From contig CAWCSF010000010.1 in NCBI GenBank assembly GCA_963798195.1, forward strand, positions 1,798,001-1,862,000: a stretch of DNA of 64,000 nt. The letters are read 5' to 3'. Numbering within the stretch: the first letter of the stretch is position 1; each line of letters starts with the position of its first letter. The stretch comes from CAVSRC01 sp963798195 (GTDB lineage: Bacteria > Pseudomonadota > Alphaproteobacteria > Rhizobiales > Kaistiaceae). The notes under the pieces were generated by a model. It was given only the letters and a program-made list of their open reading frames with translations. It was not told the origin of the DNA and did not search any database. Shown here in pieces: positions 8,665-17,480 of the stretch. Made by a program: the position numbers and the translations under genes.

Positions 8665-9953
8665 CGGCCCGGCCCCATCAGCAGGTTCGGGAGGAATGTG
8701 ACCACCGCCGGGAACAGGGTGATCGTCAGCAATACGAAAATCTCCGCGCCAAGCAGTGGCAGCACGGCTTTCACGAAGTCGGCGACGCGGACCTCGAGCA
8801 CCGAGCAGGTGATGTACATGAGGCCGCCGACCGGCGGCGTCAGCGCACCGATGGCGAGGTTGAGAACCATGATCAGGCCGAACTGCACCGGGTCGATGCC
8901 GAGGTTGATGACGATCGGCGTCAGGATCGGCGCAAGGATGATCAGGGCCGCCAGGCTTTCCAGGAACATGCCGATGATCAGCAGGAACAGGTTGATCAGG
9001 AGGAGCATGACCAGCGGATTGGACGTGATCAGCAAGAGCACTTCCGCCGCGCGGGAGGGAATGCGCTCCACCGTCATGTAGAAGCCGAAGGCGGTCGCCG
9101 CAGCGATGATCAGCATGACCATGCCGGTCGCCAGCGTCGCTTCGGTAAGCAGACCCGGCAGGTCGCCGAGCCTGATTTCGCGGTGCGCGAACATGCCGAC
9201 GAGCAGCGCATAGACCACGGTGACTGCGCCCGCCTCGGTGGGCGTGAAGAAGCCGTAACGAATGCCGACGACCACGAAGACGGGCACTGTGAGCGCCCAG
9301 CCCGCCTCGCGCAACGCCTTGAGAATCTCGCGGAGGCTCGCCCGCTCGGTACGCAACCGGGCATAGTTATGGCGCTTCGACAGGAAGTGCGTCACCACCA
9401 TCAGCGCTGCGGCCAGCAAGAGGCCAGGCACGATGCCGGCGATGAACAGGCGGCCGATCGAGACATCCGCGAGGAAGCCGTAAATGACGAAGCCCAGCCC
9501 CGGCGGGATAATCGGTGTGATCACCGAGGACGACGCGACGATGGCGGCCGCGAAGGCGGGCTTATATCCACGCCGCACCATCTCGGTGCCGAGCATCTTC
9601 GTCTGCATCGCCGCCTCGGCGTAGCCGGAGGCCGAGAGGCCGCCCATCAGCGTCGCCAGGACGATGTTGGCCTGTGCGATTGCACCGACAAGGTGACCGA
9701 CAAGGCTCTCCGCGAGATTGAGAAGGCGGCGCGTGATGCCGGCGCGGTTCATGATGACGCCGGCCAGCGTGAACATCGGGATCGCAAGCAGCGGGAAAGA
9801 CGACGACGCCGACGCGATCCGCTGGGCATAGAGCGGAAGCGGAAAGCCCTTCTGCAGCAGGAAGAAGGAAAGCGCGCCGGACGCGATGGCGAACGCCACC
9901 GGTACGTTGAGGAAGAGAAGAACGAGAAAAACGGCGAACGGGATCAGATCCAT
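8661..9953 (-). CDS. dctM: TRAP transporter large membrane subunit (DctM)
   Basis: 430 residues with about twelve hydrophobic segments, including the DctM-type SSSVITPIIPPGLGFVIYGF and LAIGALTPPVGGLMYI regions. This is the ion-coupled transport channel of a periplasmic-binding-protein-dependent TRAP system in the inner membrane. It is the last gene of a dctP-dctQ-dctM operon, starting 1 bp after the dctQ stop. The substrate is probably a carboxylate of the pathway encoded around it. Confidence 0.92.
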   Translation of the reverse strand: MDLIPFAVFLVLLFLNVPVAFAIASGALSFFLLQKGFPLPLYAQRIASASSSFPLLAIPMFTLAGVIMNRAGITRRLLNLAESLVGHLVGAIAQANIVLATLMGGLSASGYAEAAMQTKMLGTEMVRRGYKPAFAAAIVASSSVITPIIPPGLGFVIYGFLADVSIGRLFIAGIVPGLLLAAALMVVTHFLSKRHNYARLRTERASLREILKALREAGWALTVPVFVVVGIRYGFFTPTEAGAVTVVYALLVGMFAHREIRLGDLPGLLTEATLATGMVMLIIAAATAFGFYMTVERIPSRAAEVLLLITSNPLVMLLLINLFLLIIGMFLESLAALIILAPILTPIVINLGIDPVQFGLIMVLNLAIGALTPPVGGLMYITCSVLEVRVADFVKAVLPLLGAEIFVLLTITLFPAVVTFLPNLLMGPGR

Positions 9954-9954
9954 G

Positions 9955-10458
9955 CTATTCGCCGCCCTCTTCCGGTTCGAAGCCGGCGAGGTAGCAGAGC
10001 GACCGAACCGCCATCATTCCGAAGCCAACCGTAACGCTGATAAACAGAAAGCTCAGCGGTATCCCAAGCACCGTCGTCTTCGACGTGGTGTGCGCCACGA
10101 CCGTCTGCTGGGCGCAAAGCCACGCCGCATAGCCGCAGAAGACCACCACGAACACTTCCACCAATTTGTCGAGCACGGCCTGAACGCGGGCCGGCAACAG
10201 GCTGGTCAGGAGGTCAACGCTGATATGGGCCCGTCGGTTATGGACGACCGAAGCGCCGAGAAAGATGAGCCAGGCGAAGGCGATGCTGGTGACATCCTCG
10301 GCCCACGAAACGGGCGTGCGGAGCACATAGCGGGACAACACGGTCCAGCAGATCGTGACAACGATGATGGCGAATGCCGCATCGGCCAGGAACCTCTCGG
10401 CGAGGTCAATGGCCGTCAGAACCCGACGAACCGGATGTTTCCTGGCGGCCGCCTGCAT
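9955..10458 (-). CDS. dctQ: TRAP transporter small membrane subunit (DctQ)
   Basis: About 167 residues with four predicted transmembrane segments and the typical RYVLRTPVSWAEDVTSIAFAW segment (SWAEE-like motif at the second helix). ATG 10458 is preferred over TTG 10470 because GGGGGAAAG lies just upstream. It pairs with DctM in the inner membrane. A perfect 11-bp hairpin separates it from dctP. Confidence 0.9.
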   Translation of the reverse strand: MQAAARKHPVRRVLTAIDLAERFLADAAFAIIVVTICWTVLSRYVLRTPVSWAEDVTSIAFAWLIFLGASVVHNRRAHISVDLLTSLLPARVQAVLDKLVEVFVVVFCGYAAWLCAQQTVVAHTTSKTTVLGIPLSFLFISVTVGFGMMAVRSLCYLAGFEPEEGGE

Positions 10459-10487
10459 GCTTTCCCCCAATCCCGCACGTATCGAAA

Positions 10488-10513
10488 CGACGGAGGCCGG
10501 TGGGCCTCCGTCG
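10488..10513 (-). terminator. Intercistronic hairpin between dctP and dctQ
   Basis: A perfect 11-bp stem (CGACGGAGGCC / GGCCTCCGTCG) with a 4-base loop and no T-run. It is likely a 3' stabiliser or partial attenuator giving more binding protein than membrane subunits. Confidence 0.6.
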
Positions 10514-10539
10514 CATCATTGACGCGATTCCCCGTGCCG

Positions 10540-11562
10540 TCAGGAAAGGATGCCGCGGACGGTATCGCCGAGTCCGGGCGTCCAGTCCGGGAACGCGGAG
10601 TACACCGCCTTCGACGCCTCGACGAACGCGGGCCGGTCGATATCCTCGACGACCGTGATGCCCATTTCGCGCAGTTTGCCGACGATTTCGGTGTCCGAAT
10701 CGCGCTTCAGCTTGGTCACCAGGTTGCCGGCGTTGACGGCCTCTTCCATGACGATCTTCTGAAGGTCTTCCGGCATGGCGTGGAAGGCGGCGTCATTCAC
10801 GATGACCGGGTTCCAGTTCACCATGTGCCGGGTCAGCGACACGATCTTGCGCTGCTCCGGGAACTTGGAGGACACCATGGTCTGCGGCGGACACTCGACG
10901 AAATCGACGACGCCCTGCGACAGCGCGGTGTAAACCTCGCCGAAGGCGATCACAACCGGGCGGGCGCCCCATGATTCGGCCATCTTTACGTACATCGGAG
11001 CCGCGGCCTCGCGGATGGTTTCGCCCTTGATGTCTGCCGGCGATCGAATCTCCTTGTTGCCGATGACGCTGCGCGAACCGAAATAGTTGTTTGAGGACAG
11101 GACGTAGATACCCTTGGCCTGAAGCCGCTTGTTCAGGTCCGCCATCCAGTCGCTCTTCTCGAGTTTATACCAATCGTCGAGTTGATCGATCAGGAACGGC
11201 GCCTGAAGGATGCCGCAATCCGGCACCCACTCCGCCAGGAACAGATAGTCGGTGAACTGCATGACTGAGGCGCCCTGCACGAGCATTTCACCGACTTGCT
11301 TCTGATTGCCCAGTTGATCGGCGGGATAGACTTCAATTTCGACGCGGCCATTCGTGCGGGACTTGACGGCTTCAGAGAAGGCCAGCATCGCGGTTTGCGT
11401 GGCATCGCTCGGCTGCAACGGATGCCCAAGGCGAAAGCTGAAGTCCGCGGCGGCGGCGCGCCGCGGACGGAACACGGTGCCCGCGGCCGCGGCACCGGCC
11501 ACCGTCATCAGGGCGGTCCGGCGCGTCAGGCCCGTGCGGGCACTCCCGTATTTGTTGGTCAT
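10540..11562 (-). CDS. dctP: TRAP transporter substrate-binding protein (DctP)
   Basis: 340 residues from ATG 11562, which has GGGAGAG upstream; a longer frame to 11598 has no such site. The N-terminus carries a twin-arginine-type signal (TRRTALMTVAGAAAAG, then an AAAA-D cleavage region). The mature part is DctP-like (FRLGHPLQPSD, GVVDFVECPPQTM). The protein delivers a carboxylate to DctQM from the periplasm. It is the first gene of the operon, with an exact TTGATACGTTTCAA operator 66 bp upstream. Confidence 0.92.
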   Translation of the reverse strand: MTNKYGSARTGLTRRTALMTVAGAAAAGTVFRPRRAAAADFSFRLGHPLQPSDATQTAMLAFSEAVKSRTNGRVEIEVYPADQLGNQKQVGEMLVQGASVMQFTDYLFLAEWVPDCGILQAPFLIDQLDDWYKLEKSDWMADLNKRLQAKGIYVLSSNNYFGSRSVIGNKEIRSPADIKGETIREAAAPMYVKMAESWGARPVVIAFGEVYTALSQGVVDFVECPPQTMVSSKFPEQRKIVSLTRHMVNWNPVIVNDAAFHAMPEDLQKIVMEEAVNAGNLVTKLKRDSDTEIVGKLREMGITVVEDIDRPAFVEASKAVYSAFPDWTPGLGDTVRGILS

Positions 11563-11627
11563 CGACGTTCTCTCCCTTTGTCCGCGGGCATCGGCCATGC
11601 GACCGATTCCTCCCAGCGAGATCTTTA

Positions 11628-11641
11628 TTGATACGTTTCAA
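11628..11641. promoter_or_regulatory. LacI-type operator, site 5 (TRAP operon 1)
   Basis: TTGATACGTTTCAA, 13 of 14 consensus positions, identical to the sites at 16448 and 31953. It lies 66 bp upstream of dctP. Confidence 0.75.
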
Positions 11642-11954
11642 TCTTACCGACCCGTCCGGGATTTTCCAAATCGAATGTGGATGGGTGTGAAAGAGCGCAG
11701 GCACCCACATGAATACGGGCCGAAATCAGCCTGACCTGCCCGCAACGACCGCGCATCGCCAGACAAGGAGTAACTTTGCAAGTTTTGAAACGGGCGCCGC
11801 TGCAAAAGCCGCTATCATCGCCAAAACCTGAACGGTCGACCTTGGGAGGGACGATCGCGCGCGCTGAGTCTCACACCTGACGCGACGGTCGCAGCGGGTC
11901 GACGCTTGGCCGCCAAGCCGCGGTTCCGCGCAGGGACGCAGGAGGATTTTACAG
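11642..11954. other. Intergenic region between divergent dctP and tctB
   Basis: No gene is seen. It contains one operator half-site, TTGAAACG, at about 11785-11792 that lacks the second arm, and an AGGAGG ribosome-binding site just before tctB. Confidence 0.5.
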
Positions 11955-12401
11955 ATGCGTATCGCAGGTTTCGACGCGATTGACCTTGCCGGCGGCATTC
12001 TGGTTCTTGCCACCGGCGCCGGCTTCGCCATCGGCGCAACGACATATCCCATCGGTACGCTTCACCGCATGGGGCCAGGCTACCTGCCGCTGACCATCGG
12101 CGTAATTCTGGCGGGAATCGGCGTGGCCCTGATAGTCGCCAGCCGCGCGACAACGACCGAAATTCCCGATGTGAGCTTCCGGCCGCTTCTCGCCATTCTC
12201 GCCGGGCTTCTGTTTTTTGGCCTGACCCTGGAGCGCTTCGGCCTCGCGCCGGCAACCGTTGGTCTCGTCGTTCTCAGCTCGCTCGCCCTGAAGAAGCCGA
12301 ACTGGTGGATGGTCGTCATTACGGCGGCGTTCCTCATCTTCATGGGCGTCGGCGTCATCGTCTACGCGCTCAACATCCCCATCGCAGCGATCAAGGTCTA
12401 A
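11955..12401 (+). CDS. tctB: TTT transporter small membrane subunit (TctB), system 1
   Basis: 148 residues with four transmembrane segments and the TctB-type GTLHRMGPGYLPLTIG motif after the first helix. The start at 11955 follows AGGAGGATTTT. It works in the inner membrane with TctA, encoded 2 bp downstream. The binding protein for this system is probably the convergent tctC at 14368-15342, an unusual split arrangement. Confidence 0.9.
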   Translation: MRIAGFDAIDLAGGILVLATGAGFAIGATTYPIGTLHRMGPGYLPLTIGVILAGIGVALIVASRATTTEIPDVSFRPLLAILAGLLFFGLTLERFGLAPATVGLVVLSSLALKKPNWWMVVITAAFLIFMGVGVIVYALNIPIAAIKV

Positions 12402-12403
12402 GC

Positions 12404-13936
12404 ATGTCCCTCGGCTCCAATCTCGCGCTCGGTTTCTCGACGGCTTTCGAGCCTTTCAATCTCGCCGTCTGCGCACTTGGCGTGACGTTGGGGACGGTCG
12501 CGGGTGTTTTGCCCGGCGTCGGCGCGATCACGGCTATCTCCATCCTGCTGCCGCTGACCTTCTACATGCCGCCCCACTCCGCCATCATCATGCTCGCCGG
12601 CATCTACTACGGCGCTCAATTTGGCGGGTCGCAGTCGTCGATCCTGATGAACATCCCCGGCACCTCAACTCACGCGGTGACCTGTCTCGACGGCTATCCC
12701 CTCTCCAAGCAGGGGCGTGCCGGCCCAGCCATGTTTATGGCCGGCATCTGCTCGTTTGCGGGCGGCACCTTCGCGATCCTGTTGATGATGTTCATCGGGC
12801 CGGCGATCGCCGAGGTGGCCCTCAAGTTCCAGTCGGCGGAATATTGCACGGTAATGATCTTCGGCCTCGTTGCGGCATCGACGCTGTCCGCGGGTTCGCC
12901 GTTGAAGGGCCTGGCGATGGTTACGTTTGGCGTGGTCCTCGGCTTTATCGGCATTGATCTGACCTCGGGCCTCTATCGCTTCAGCTTTGGTTTCATCGAG
13001 CTTTCCGACGGTCTCAACCTTGTAGCGGTTGCGATGGGCCTCTTCGGAGTCGCCGAGATCCTGCTCAACCTGATGAAGGGTTCGACCAAGCCGTTCACGG
13101 TGCAGCCGGTAAAGCTGCGTGACCTCACACCGTCCAGGAACGACATCAAAGTCTCCGTCTTCCCGACGATCCGGGCGATGTTCATCGGTTCGGCCTGCGG
13201 CATCCTGCCCGGTGTCGGCCCGACCATCGCCTCGTTCATGTCGTACGCGGCGGAGAAACGTCTCTCCAAGTATCCGGAGCGTTTTGGCACTGGCGTGATG
13301 GAAGGCGTCGCCGCGCCCGAGGCCGCCAACAATGCCTCGGTGCAGGCGGCCTTCATCCCGACGCTCAGTCTCGGCATCCCCGGGGACGCCATGGGGGCCG
13401 TGCTTCTCGGCGCCCTCATGCTGCACGGAATCGCGCCTGGCCCCAGCATCGTCACCGAACAGCCGGTCCTCTTCTGGGGTCTGATCGGCAGCTTCTGGAT
13501 CGGCAACGTGCTGTTGCTGATCCTCAACATCCCGCTGATCGGATTGTGGGTGAACCTGCTTCGCATTCCGTACCAGGCACTCTACCCGGCCATGCTTTTC
13601 TTCATCTGCCTCGGCGTTTACACGATTAACTACAACGTCTTCGACATTTTCATCGTCATCCTGTTCGGCATCGTCGGCGCGGTGATGATGGTGATGCAGT
13701 TTCCGGCGGCCCCGCTGCTGCTCGGCTTCATCCTCGGCCCCATGATCGAGGAAAATCTCCGGCGGGCGCTGCTTGTCTCGCGCGGTGACCTGACTGTCCT
13801 TGTTGGCAGTCCGATCAGCGCGACCTTTGTTGCCGCGACGGTGATCATTCTGCTGCTGACCTTGCTGCCAACCATCAGGGCCCTGATCACGCATCGCAAG
13901 CTGGCCGAGAGGACGACGATCGCCGACGCCGAGTGA
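12404..13936 (+). CDS. tctA: TTT transporter large membrane subunit (TctA), system 1
   Basis: 510 residues, polytopic inner-membrane protein with the TctA hallmarks GVLPGVGAITAISILLPLTF near the N-terminus, an internal NIPGTSTHAVTCLDG segment, and the repeated GILPGVGPTIASFMSYAAEK and PEAANNASVQAAFIPTLSLG segments. ATG 12404 follows the tctB stop by 2 bp. It shares organisation and length with the second TctA at 42870-44402. Confidence 0.93.
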   Translation: MSLGSNLALGFSTAFEPFNLAVCALGVTLGTVAGVLPGVGAITAISILLPLTFYMPPHSAIIMLAGIYYGAQFGGSQSSILMNIPGTSTHAVTCLDGYPLSKQGRAGPAMFMAGICSFAGGTFAILLMMFIGPAIAEVALKFQSAEYCTVMIFGLVAASTLSAGSPLKGLAMVTFGVVLGFIGIDLTSGLYRFSFGFIELSDGLNLVAVAMGLFGVAEILLNLMKGSTKPFTVQPVKLRDLTPSRNDIKVSVFPTIRAMFIGSACGILPGVGPTIASFMSYAAEKRLSKYPERFGTGVMEGVAAPEAANNASVQAAFIPTLSLGIPGDAMGAVLLGALMLHGIAPGPSIVTEQPVLFWGLIGSFWIGNVLLLILNIPLIGLWVNLLRIPYQALYPAMLFFICLGVYTINYNVFDIFIVILFGIVGAVMMVMQFPAAPLLLGFILGPMIEENLRRALLVSRGDLTVLVGSPISATFVAATVIILLLTLLPTIRALITHRKLAERTTIADAE

Positions 13937-14285
13937 ACACCGCATCCGCGCGCAGAATTATCTGGACAAAGACGGCAGGAAAAGCGGCTGCGGCCTCCTC
14001 TGTAGCCATTCGGATGTGCTCGGGCTTTTGCTCTTGCCACCGACAATGCCAGCGAGAGGTGAACGTGTCCGCGAGCCGGCAAATCTGGGCGGGCGAAAGA
14101 ACGGCTTGGCCGGCCACATCCTTCCCCCGTCGGCTCGCACGCAACGGTCCGTAGGACTCAAGCCCTCAATTTGCCACGGGCATACTGCGCAACGGCGAGG
14201 CACAACTCGACACGCGACGAGTGCACGCGGAGTGGGCACCGGGCTCCGTCATCCGAAGCACCTGAACTCGAACACGTACGCAGAC
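13937..14285. other. Intergenic stretch without a gene
   Basis: About 350 bases between convergent tctA and tctC. No ORF with family resemblance or codon logic was seen on either strand. The tctC terminator begins at its right end. Confidence 0.45.
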
Positions 14286-14314
14286 AAAAAAAGGAGATGG
14301 CCGAAGCCATCTCC
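14286..14314 (-). terminator. Rho-independent terminator of tctC
   Basis: On the minus strand a perfect 9-bp stem (GGAGATGGC / GCCATCTCC) closed by a UUCG loop is followed by seven T residues. Confidence 0.9.
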
Positions 14315-14367
14315 TCCCAGGATGTCCTGCGGCGCGTTGGTTCGCGCCATCGGTTTGTCGTATCGGG

Positions 14368-15342
14368 TTAGTCGATCGAGATGCCGGCCGTCTTGACGAC
14401 GTTGCACCACTCCTCGGTCTCCGACTTGAGATCGGTCAGCGTCTGCTCCGGTCCCTTGTTGACCACCTTGAAGCTCACTTTCTCGAAATGCTCAATTACG
14501 GACGGCGTCTTCAGCGCTTCGGAGAAAGTGGCGGCAAGCTTGTCCACGATCTCCTTCGGCGTATCCTTCGCGACGAAGGCACCGATCCACTGGCTGGCCA
14601 TTGGCTTATAGCCAAGTTCCTTCATGGTCGGCGTGTCCGGCGCCGTCGGCCAGCGCTCATCGGAGGACACCGTCAACAGCTTGAGGCGGCCTTCCTTGAC
14701 CATGCCGGCCGAGCCCGGAAGCGTATCAAAAGCGACCTGGATTTCGTTGCCGACCAGCCCCGCCAGCGTCGACCCGCCGTCCTTGTACGGGATGAAGGCC
14801 ATGTCGGTGGACGTGTTCACCTTGAACTGCTCACCGCGCATCTGGCCAGACGAGCCGACGCCCGAAGCGCCGTAGTTCAGCTCGCCCGGATGGTCCTTCG
14901 CATACTTGACCAGCTCGTCGACCGAATTCACCGGCAGAGTTGGGTTGATCAGGATCACGAACGGCGTCACCACCAAGTCGGTCACCGGAATCATGCTGTT
15001 CAGGAAGTTGTACGGAAGGGTCTTCTTGAGGCACGCTTCCGACGCCACCACGTTGGTGTGCACGAGGACGGTGTAGCCGTCCGCGGGCTGGTTGATCACG
15101 TATTCCGTGCCGACTGAACCGGCGGCTCCGGGCTTGTTGTCGACAACCGTGGGCTGGCCAAGAATCTCTTGGGCTGCGGCGGCGAGGATGCGCGCGGTTG
15201 GATCAACCGTGCCGCCCGGGCCGTACGGGGCAACAAAGTGGATTGGGCGGCTGGGATAGTTGTCCTGAGCCCAGCCCGTGCCTGCAAAGGCAAGCATGGC
15301 CACCGACGCGCCGGCCACAAGTGTGAACATAGACTTCTTCAT
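14368..15342 (-). CDS. tctC: TTT-type periplasmic binding protein (TctC), system 1
   Basis: 324 residues from ATG 15342, with TAAGGAGGAG just upstream. A cleavable signal peptide (MKKSMFTLVAGASVAMLAFAG, cleaved near GWAQ-D) precedes a Bug/TctC-type binding protein: YPSRPIHFVAPYGPGG, then TVVDNKPGAAGSVG. It binds a small carboxylate in the periplasm for TctAB uptake. It is transcribed toward tctA from its own operator-bearing promoter and ends at a strong terminator. Confidence 0.92.
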   Translation of the reverse strand: MKKSMFTLVAGASVAMLAFAGTGWAQDNYPSRPIHFVAPYGPGGTVDPTARILAAAAQEILGQPTVVDNKPGAAGSVGTEYVINQPADGYTVLVHTNVVASEACLKKTLPYNFLNSMIPVTDLVVTPFVILINPTLPVNSVDELVKYAKDHPGELNYGASGVGSSGQMRGEQFKVNTSTDMAFIPYKDGGSTLAGLVGNEIQVAFDTLPGSAGMVKEGRLKLLTVSSDERWPTAPDTPTMKELGYKPMASQWIGAFVAKDTPKEIVDKLAATFSEALKTPSVIEHFEKVSFKVVNKGPEQTLTDLKSETEEWCNVVKTAGISID

Positions 15343-15380
15343 TTCTTGTCTCCTCCTTATCGTCCAATTCAAACCCTTGG

Positions 15381-15394
15381 TTGAAACCTTCCAA
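15381..15394. promoter_or_regulatory. LacI-type operator, site 6 (tctC 1)
   Basis: TTGAAACCTTCCAA matches 12 of 14 consensus positions and lies 39 bp upstream of the tctC ATG. Confidence 0.6.
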
Positions 15395-15635
15395 GGTTCG
15401 TTCGTAGGTCCTTCTGCACAGGGCCCAGACGGTAGCACGTTTTTTTCGGCTCAACGGCCGGGAACGGCTGGTTTGCCGCAAAGGATCGTTGCATCGCATG
15501 CATGAATGAGAGGGGACTGCTTTGCACTGGAGGCGAGGATGGTCTTCGCTCTCGGCGGGTTCTATGGGAGCAGCGTCACCGGTAAGTCTTGTCAAAAGCT
15601 GCGGCATGTCGCAGCCGTTACATGGGAGCGAGTTC

Positions 15636-16406
15636 GTGGAACTGGAGCAATTTCGACTGGACGTATCTGACGGTATCGCCACCGTCACTTTCGACCGCCC
15701 GCCGGTGAATGCGCAGAACCGCCGCACCCGCGAGGAACTCACCTGGGTCTTCGATACGATCAGCGACCGCGACGACATACGGGTCGCGATCCTGACCGGC
15801 GCGCGCGACATCTTCTCCGCCGGCGCGGACATCAAGGAACGCCGAGGCATTCAGGCAGAGGCCGGCGACTACAAGCGCCACAACCGCCTTACCCGGGAAA
15901 GCTTTTATTCGATTGTCGACTGCGTGAAGCCGGTGATCGGCGCAATCAACGGCCCGGCCATTGGCGCTGGCTACGCCGTTATGGCTTGCTGCGACATCCT
16001 GCTCGCCTCGGAAAACGCCTACGTGCAAATGCCCGAAATCGACGTCGGCCTCGCCGGCGGAGCAAAATTCCTGGAGCTGTTTCCGCGCTCAACCGCGCGG
16101 ATGATGTTCTTCACCGGCCGCAAGGTACCCGCCAAAGACCTTTACCGAATGGGCGTCATCGAAGCCTGCCTGCCGCGCGACAAGCTGATGGATGCCGCCA
16201 TGGACCTCGCCCGCGATATCGCCTCGAAGAGTCCGATCGCAGTCACCAAAGCCAAAGCGGCATTCAACACGGTGGAAGCCATGACCTTGCGCGACGGCTA
16301 CCGCTTCGAGCAGACGGTCACCGTGGAACTCTCCAAGACCGAGGATACGCGCGAGGCACAGCAGGCTTTCGTCGAAAAGCGCAAGCCCGTTTTCAAGGGT
16401 CGCTAG
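15636..16406 (+). CDS. Crotonase-fold protein 2 (enoyl-CoA hydratase/isomerase family)
   Basis: 256 residues. GTG 15636 is preferred because GGGAGCGAG precedes it at good spacing and the protein then begins in the usual way for the family (ELEQFRLDVSDGIATVTFDRPP); ATG 15606 is the alternative. The oxyanion-hole stretch FSAGADIKERR is conserved. The first catalytic glutamate is absent (NGPAIGAGYAVMACCD), while Glu134 of PEIDVG remains. The protein therefore probably performs isomerase or related chemistry on an acyl-CoA. It lies upstream of the MaoC-like pair and could supply its substrate. Confidence 0.87.
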   Translation: MELEQFRLDVSDGIATVTFDRPPVNAQNRRTREELTWVFDTISDRDDIRVAILTGARDIFSAGADIKERRGIQAEAGDYKRHNRLTRESFYSIVDCVKPVIGAINGPAIGAGYAVMACCDILLASENAYVQMPEIDVGLAGGAKFLELFPRSTARMMFFTGRKVPAKDLYRMGVIEACLPRDKLMDAAMDLARDIASKSPIAVTKAKAAFNTVEAMTLRDGYRFEQTVTVELSKTEDTREAQQAFVEKRKPVFKGR

Positions 16407-16447
16407 GTCGCACGGCGCCTGCTTGACAGCCACCGCGCCAGCGGCGA

Positions 16448-16461
16448 TTGATACGTTTCAA
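16448..16461. promoter_or_regulatory. LacI-type operator, site 7 (MaoC pair 1)
   Basis: TTGATACGTTTCAA, 13 of 14 consensus positions and identical to the site before dctP. It lies 38 bp upstream of the first MaoC-like gene. Confidence 0.75.
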
Positions 16462-16498
16462 AATTTGCATTTGTTCCGGCGGAAAAGGAGAGAACTGC

Positions 16499-16966
16499 AT
16501 GCTGGGAGGAACGATTGACGACCTCGAGAAGGGCGACGAATTCAAGCCCATCGAGTATGACCTGACGGGCTTCATCTGTAGCGAATACGCCCACAGCGTC
16601 GAGGAGCACTGCGAGTGGTTCCACTCCAGCCTCGCCCCCGGCGGACGACAGATGCGCGTGCCCACGATGATCCACATGGAGAAGATGCGGATCCTCGAGG
16701 AGAACTGCACCAAGGAGCGTCGCATGCACGGCGAACCGGCGCCGGACGCCCGCGTGCACTACGAGTATCACGCGGTTCAGCACAGCGCGGCCTACGTCGG
16801 CGAACGCCTCGTTGTCAGCGGCAAGATCGTCGACAAGTACGTCAAGCGCGGCCGCACGTTCCTCTGGTATTACCTCGAAACGCGCACCAAGGACGGCCGC
16901 CTGGTCACGACCTACAACGACCGTACCCTCCTCAGGTACCGGCCGGCCGAAGGGAGCAGCAAATGA
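16499..16966 (+). CDS. MaoC-like hot-dog-fold protein, pair 1, first subunit
   Basis: 155 residues starting at ATG 16499 after AAAAGGAGAG. It resembles the N-terminal MaoC-like half found in heteromeric (R)-enoyl-CoA hydratases and lacks the D-x4-H hydratase motif itself, so it is probably structural or substrate-binding. Its stop overlaps the start of the second subunit (ATGA), implying equimolar synthesis. A similar gene (39059-39496) is the matching member of the second pair; shared features include the EYCHANEVHHEFF-like / EYAHSVEEHCEWF segment and a VHYEY/IHYEY segment. Confidence 0.75.
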   Translation: MLGGTIDDLEKGDEFKPIEYDLTGFICSEYAHSVEEHCEWFHSSLAPGGRQMRVPTMIHMEKMRILEENCTKERRMHGEPAPDARVHYEYHAVQHSAAYVGERLVVSGKIVDKYVKRGRTFLWYYLETRTKDGRLVTTYNDRTLLRYRPAEGSSK

Positions 16967-17424
16967 ACACGATGACCACCCCTGCCAAACTGACGGTCGG
17001 AGCCGAACTCAACGCGCCCCTGCGCATCGGCACGCCCGAACGGGTCGAGTGGTATGACAGCGGCCTGATTTCGGCCGGTCTGGGCGTGCTCTCGCGTGTC
17101 GGCGACAATATCCATACCAGCGACGAGTTCGCCAAGGAGCATGGCCTGCCCGCCGCGATCCTCGACGGCATGACCAGCACCAACTGGTGCTCGACCATGC
17201 TGGTCCAGTATTTCGGTATGGATTATGTCGAGCGCGGCGAGCTTCGCACGAAGTTCATCAAGCCGATCCTGCTGGGCGTGCCGGTGCGCCCGCGCGGCAA
17301 GGTGCTCTCAGTCGAGAAGCACGCGAGCGGTGGGACCGAGTACAAGCTCGACATCTGGGTCGAGGACGACAAAGGCAACAAGCTCGTCGATGGCGACGCT
17401 CGTGTGGTGGTCGCCGCGAAATAG
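16963..17424 (+). CDS. MaoC-like enoyl-CoA hydratase, pair 1, catalytic-type subunit
   Basis: 153 residues with a hydratase-2-like motif, GDNIHTSDEFAKEHGLPAAI, containing the Asp-x3-His arrangement typical of (R)-specific enoyl-CoA hydratases. It is translationally coupled to the preceding MaoC-like subunit and ends at a strong terminator. With that subunit it probably forms a heteromeric hydratase acting on an unusual enoyl-CoA, standing in for the stand-alone crotonases that lack the first glutamate. Its paralogue is at 38598-39062. Confidence 0.8.
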   Translation: MNTMTTPAKLTVGAELNAPLRIGTPERVEWYDSGLISAGLGVLSRVGDNIHTSDEFAKEHGLPAAILDGMTSTNWCSTMLVQYFGMDYVERGELRTKFIKPILLGVPVRPRGKVLSVEKHASGGTEYKLDIWVEDDKGNKLVDGDARVVVAAK

Positions 17425-17449
17425 CGCAATCTCTTCGGGATTATCGCGA

Positions 17450-17478
17450 GGGCGCCGGCCTCCGGCGCCCTTTTCTTT
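17450..17478 (+). terminator. Rho-independent terminator after MaoC pair 1
   Basis: A perfect 9-bp stem (GGGCGCCGG / CCGGCGCCC) with a 3-base loop, followed by TTTTCTTT. Confidence 0.88.
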
Positions 17479-17480
17479 GC

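Noticed and set aside
13937..14367. Several ORFs of 60-130 codons between tctA and tctC
   Set aside because: They are mutually overlapping, lack ribosome-binding sites and family resemblance, and some run through the tctC terminator.
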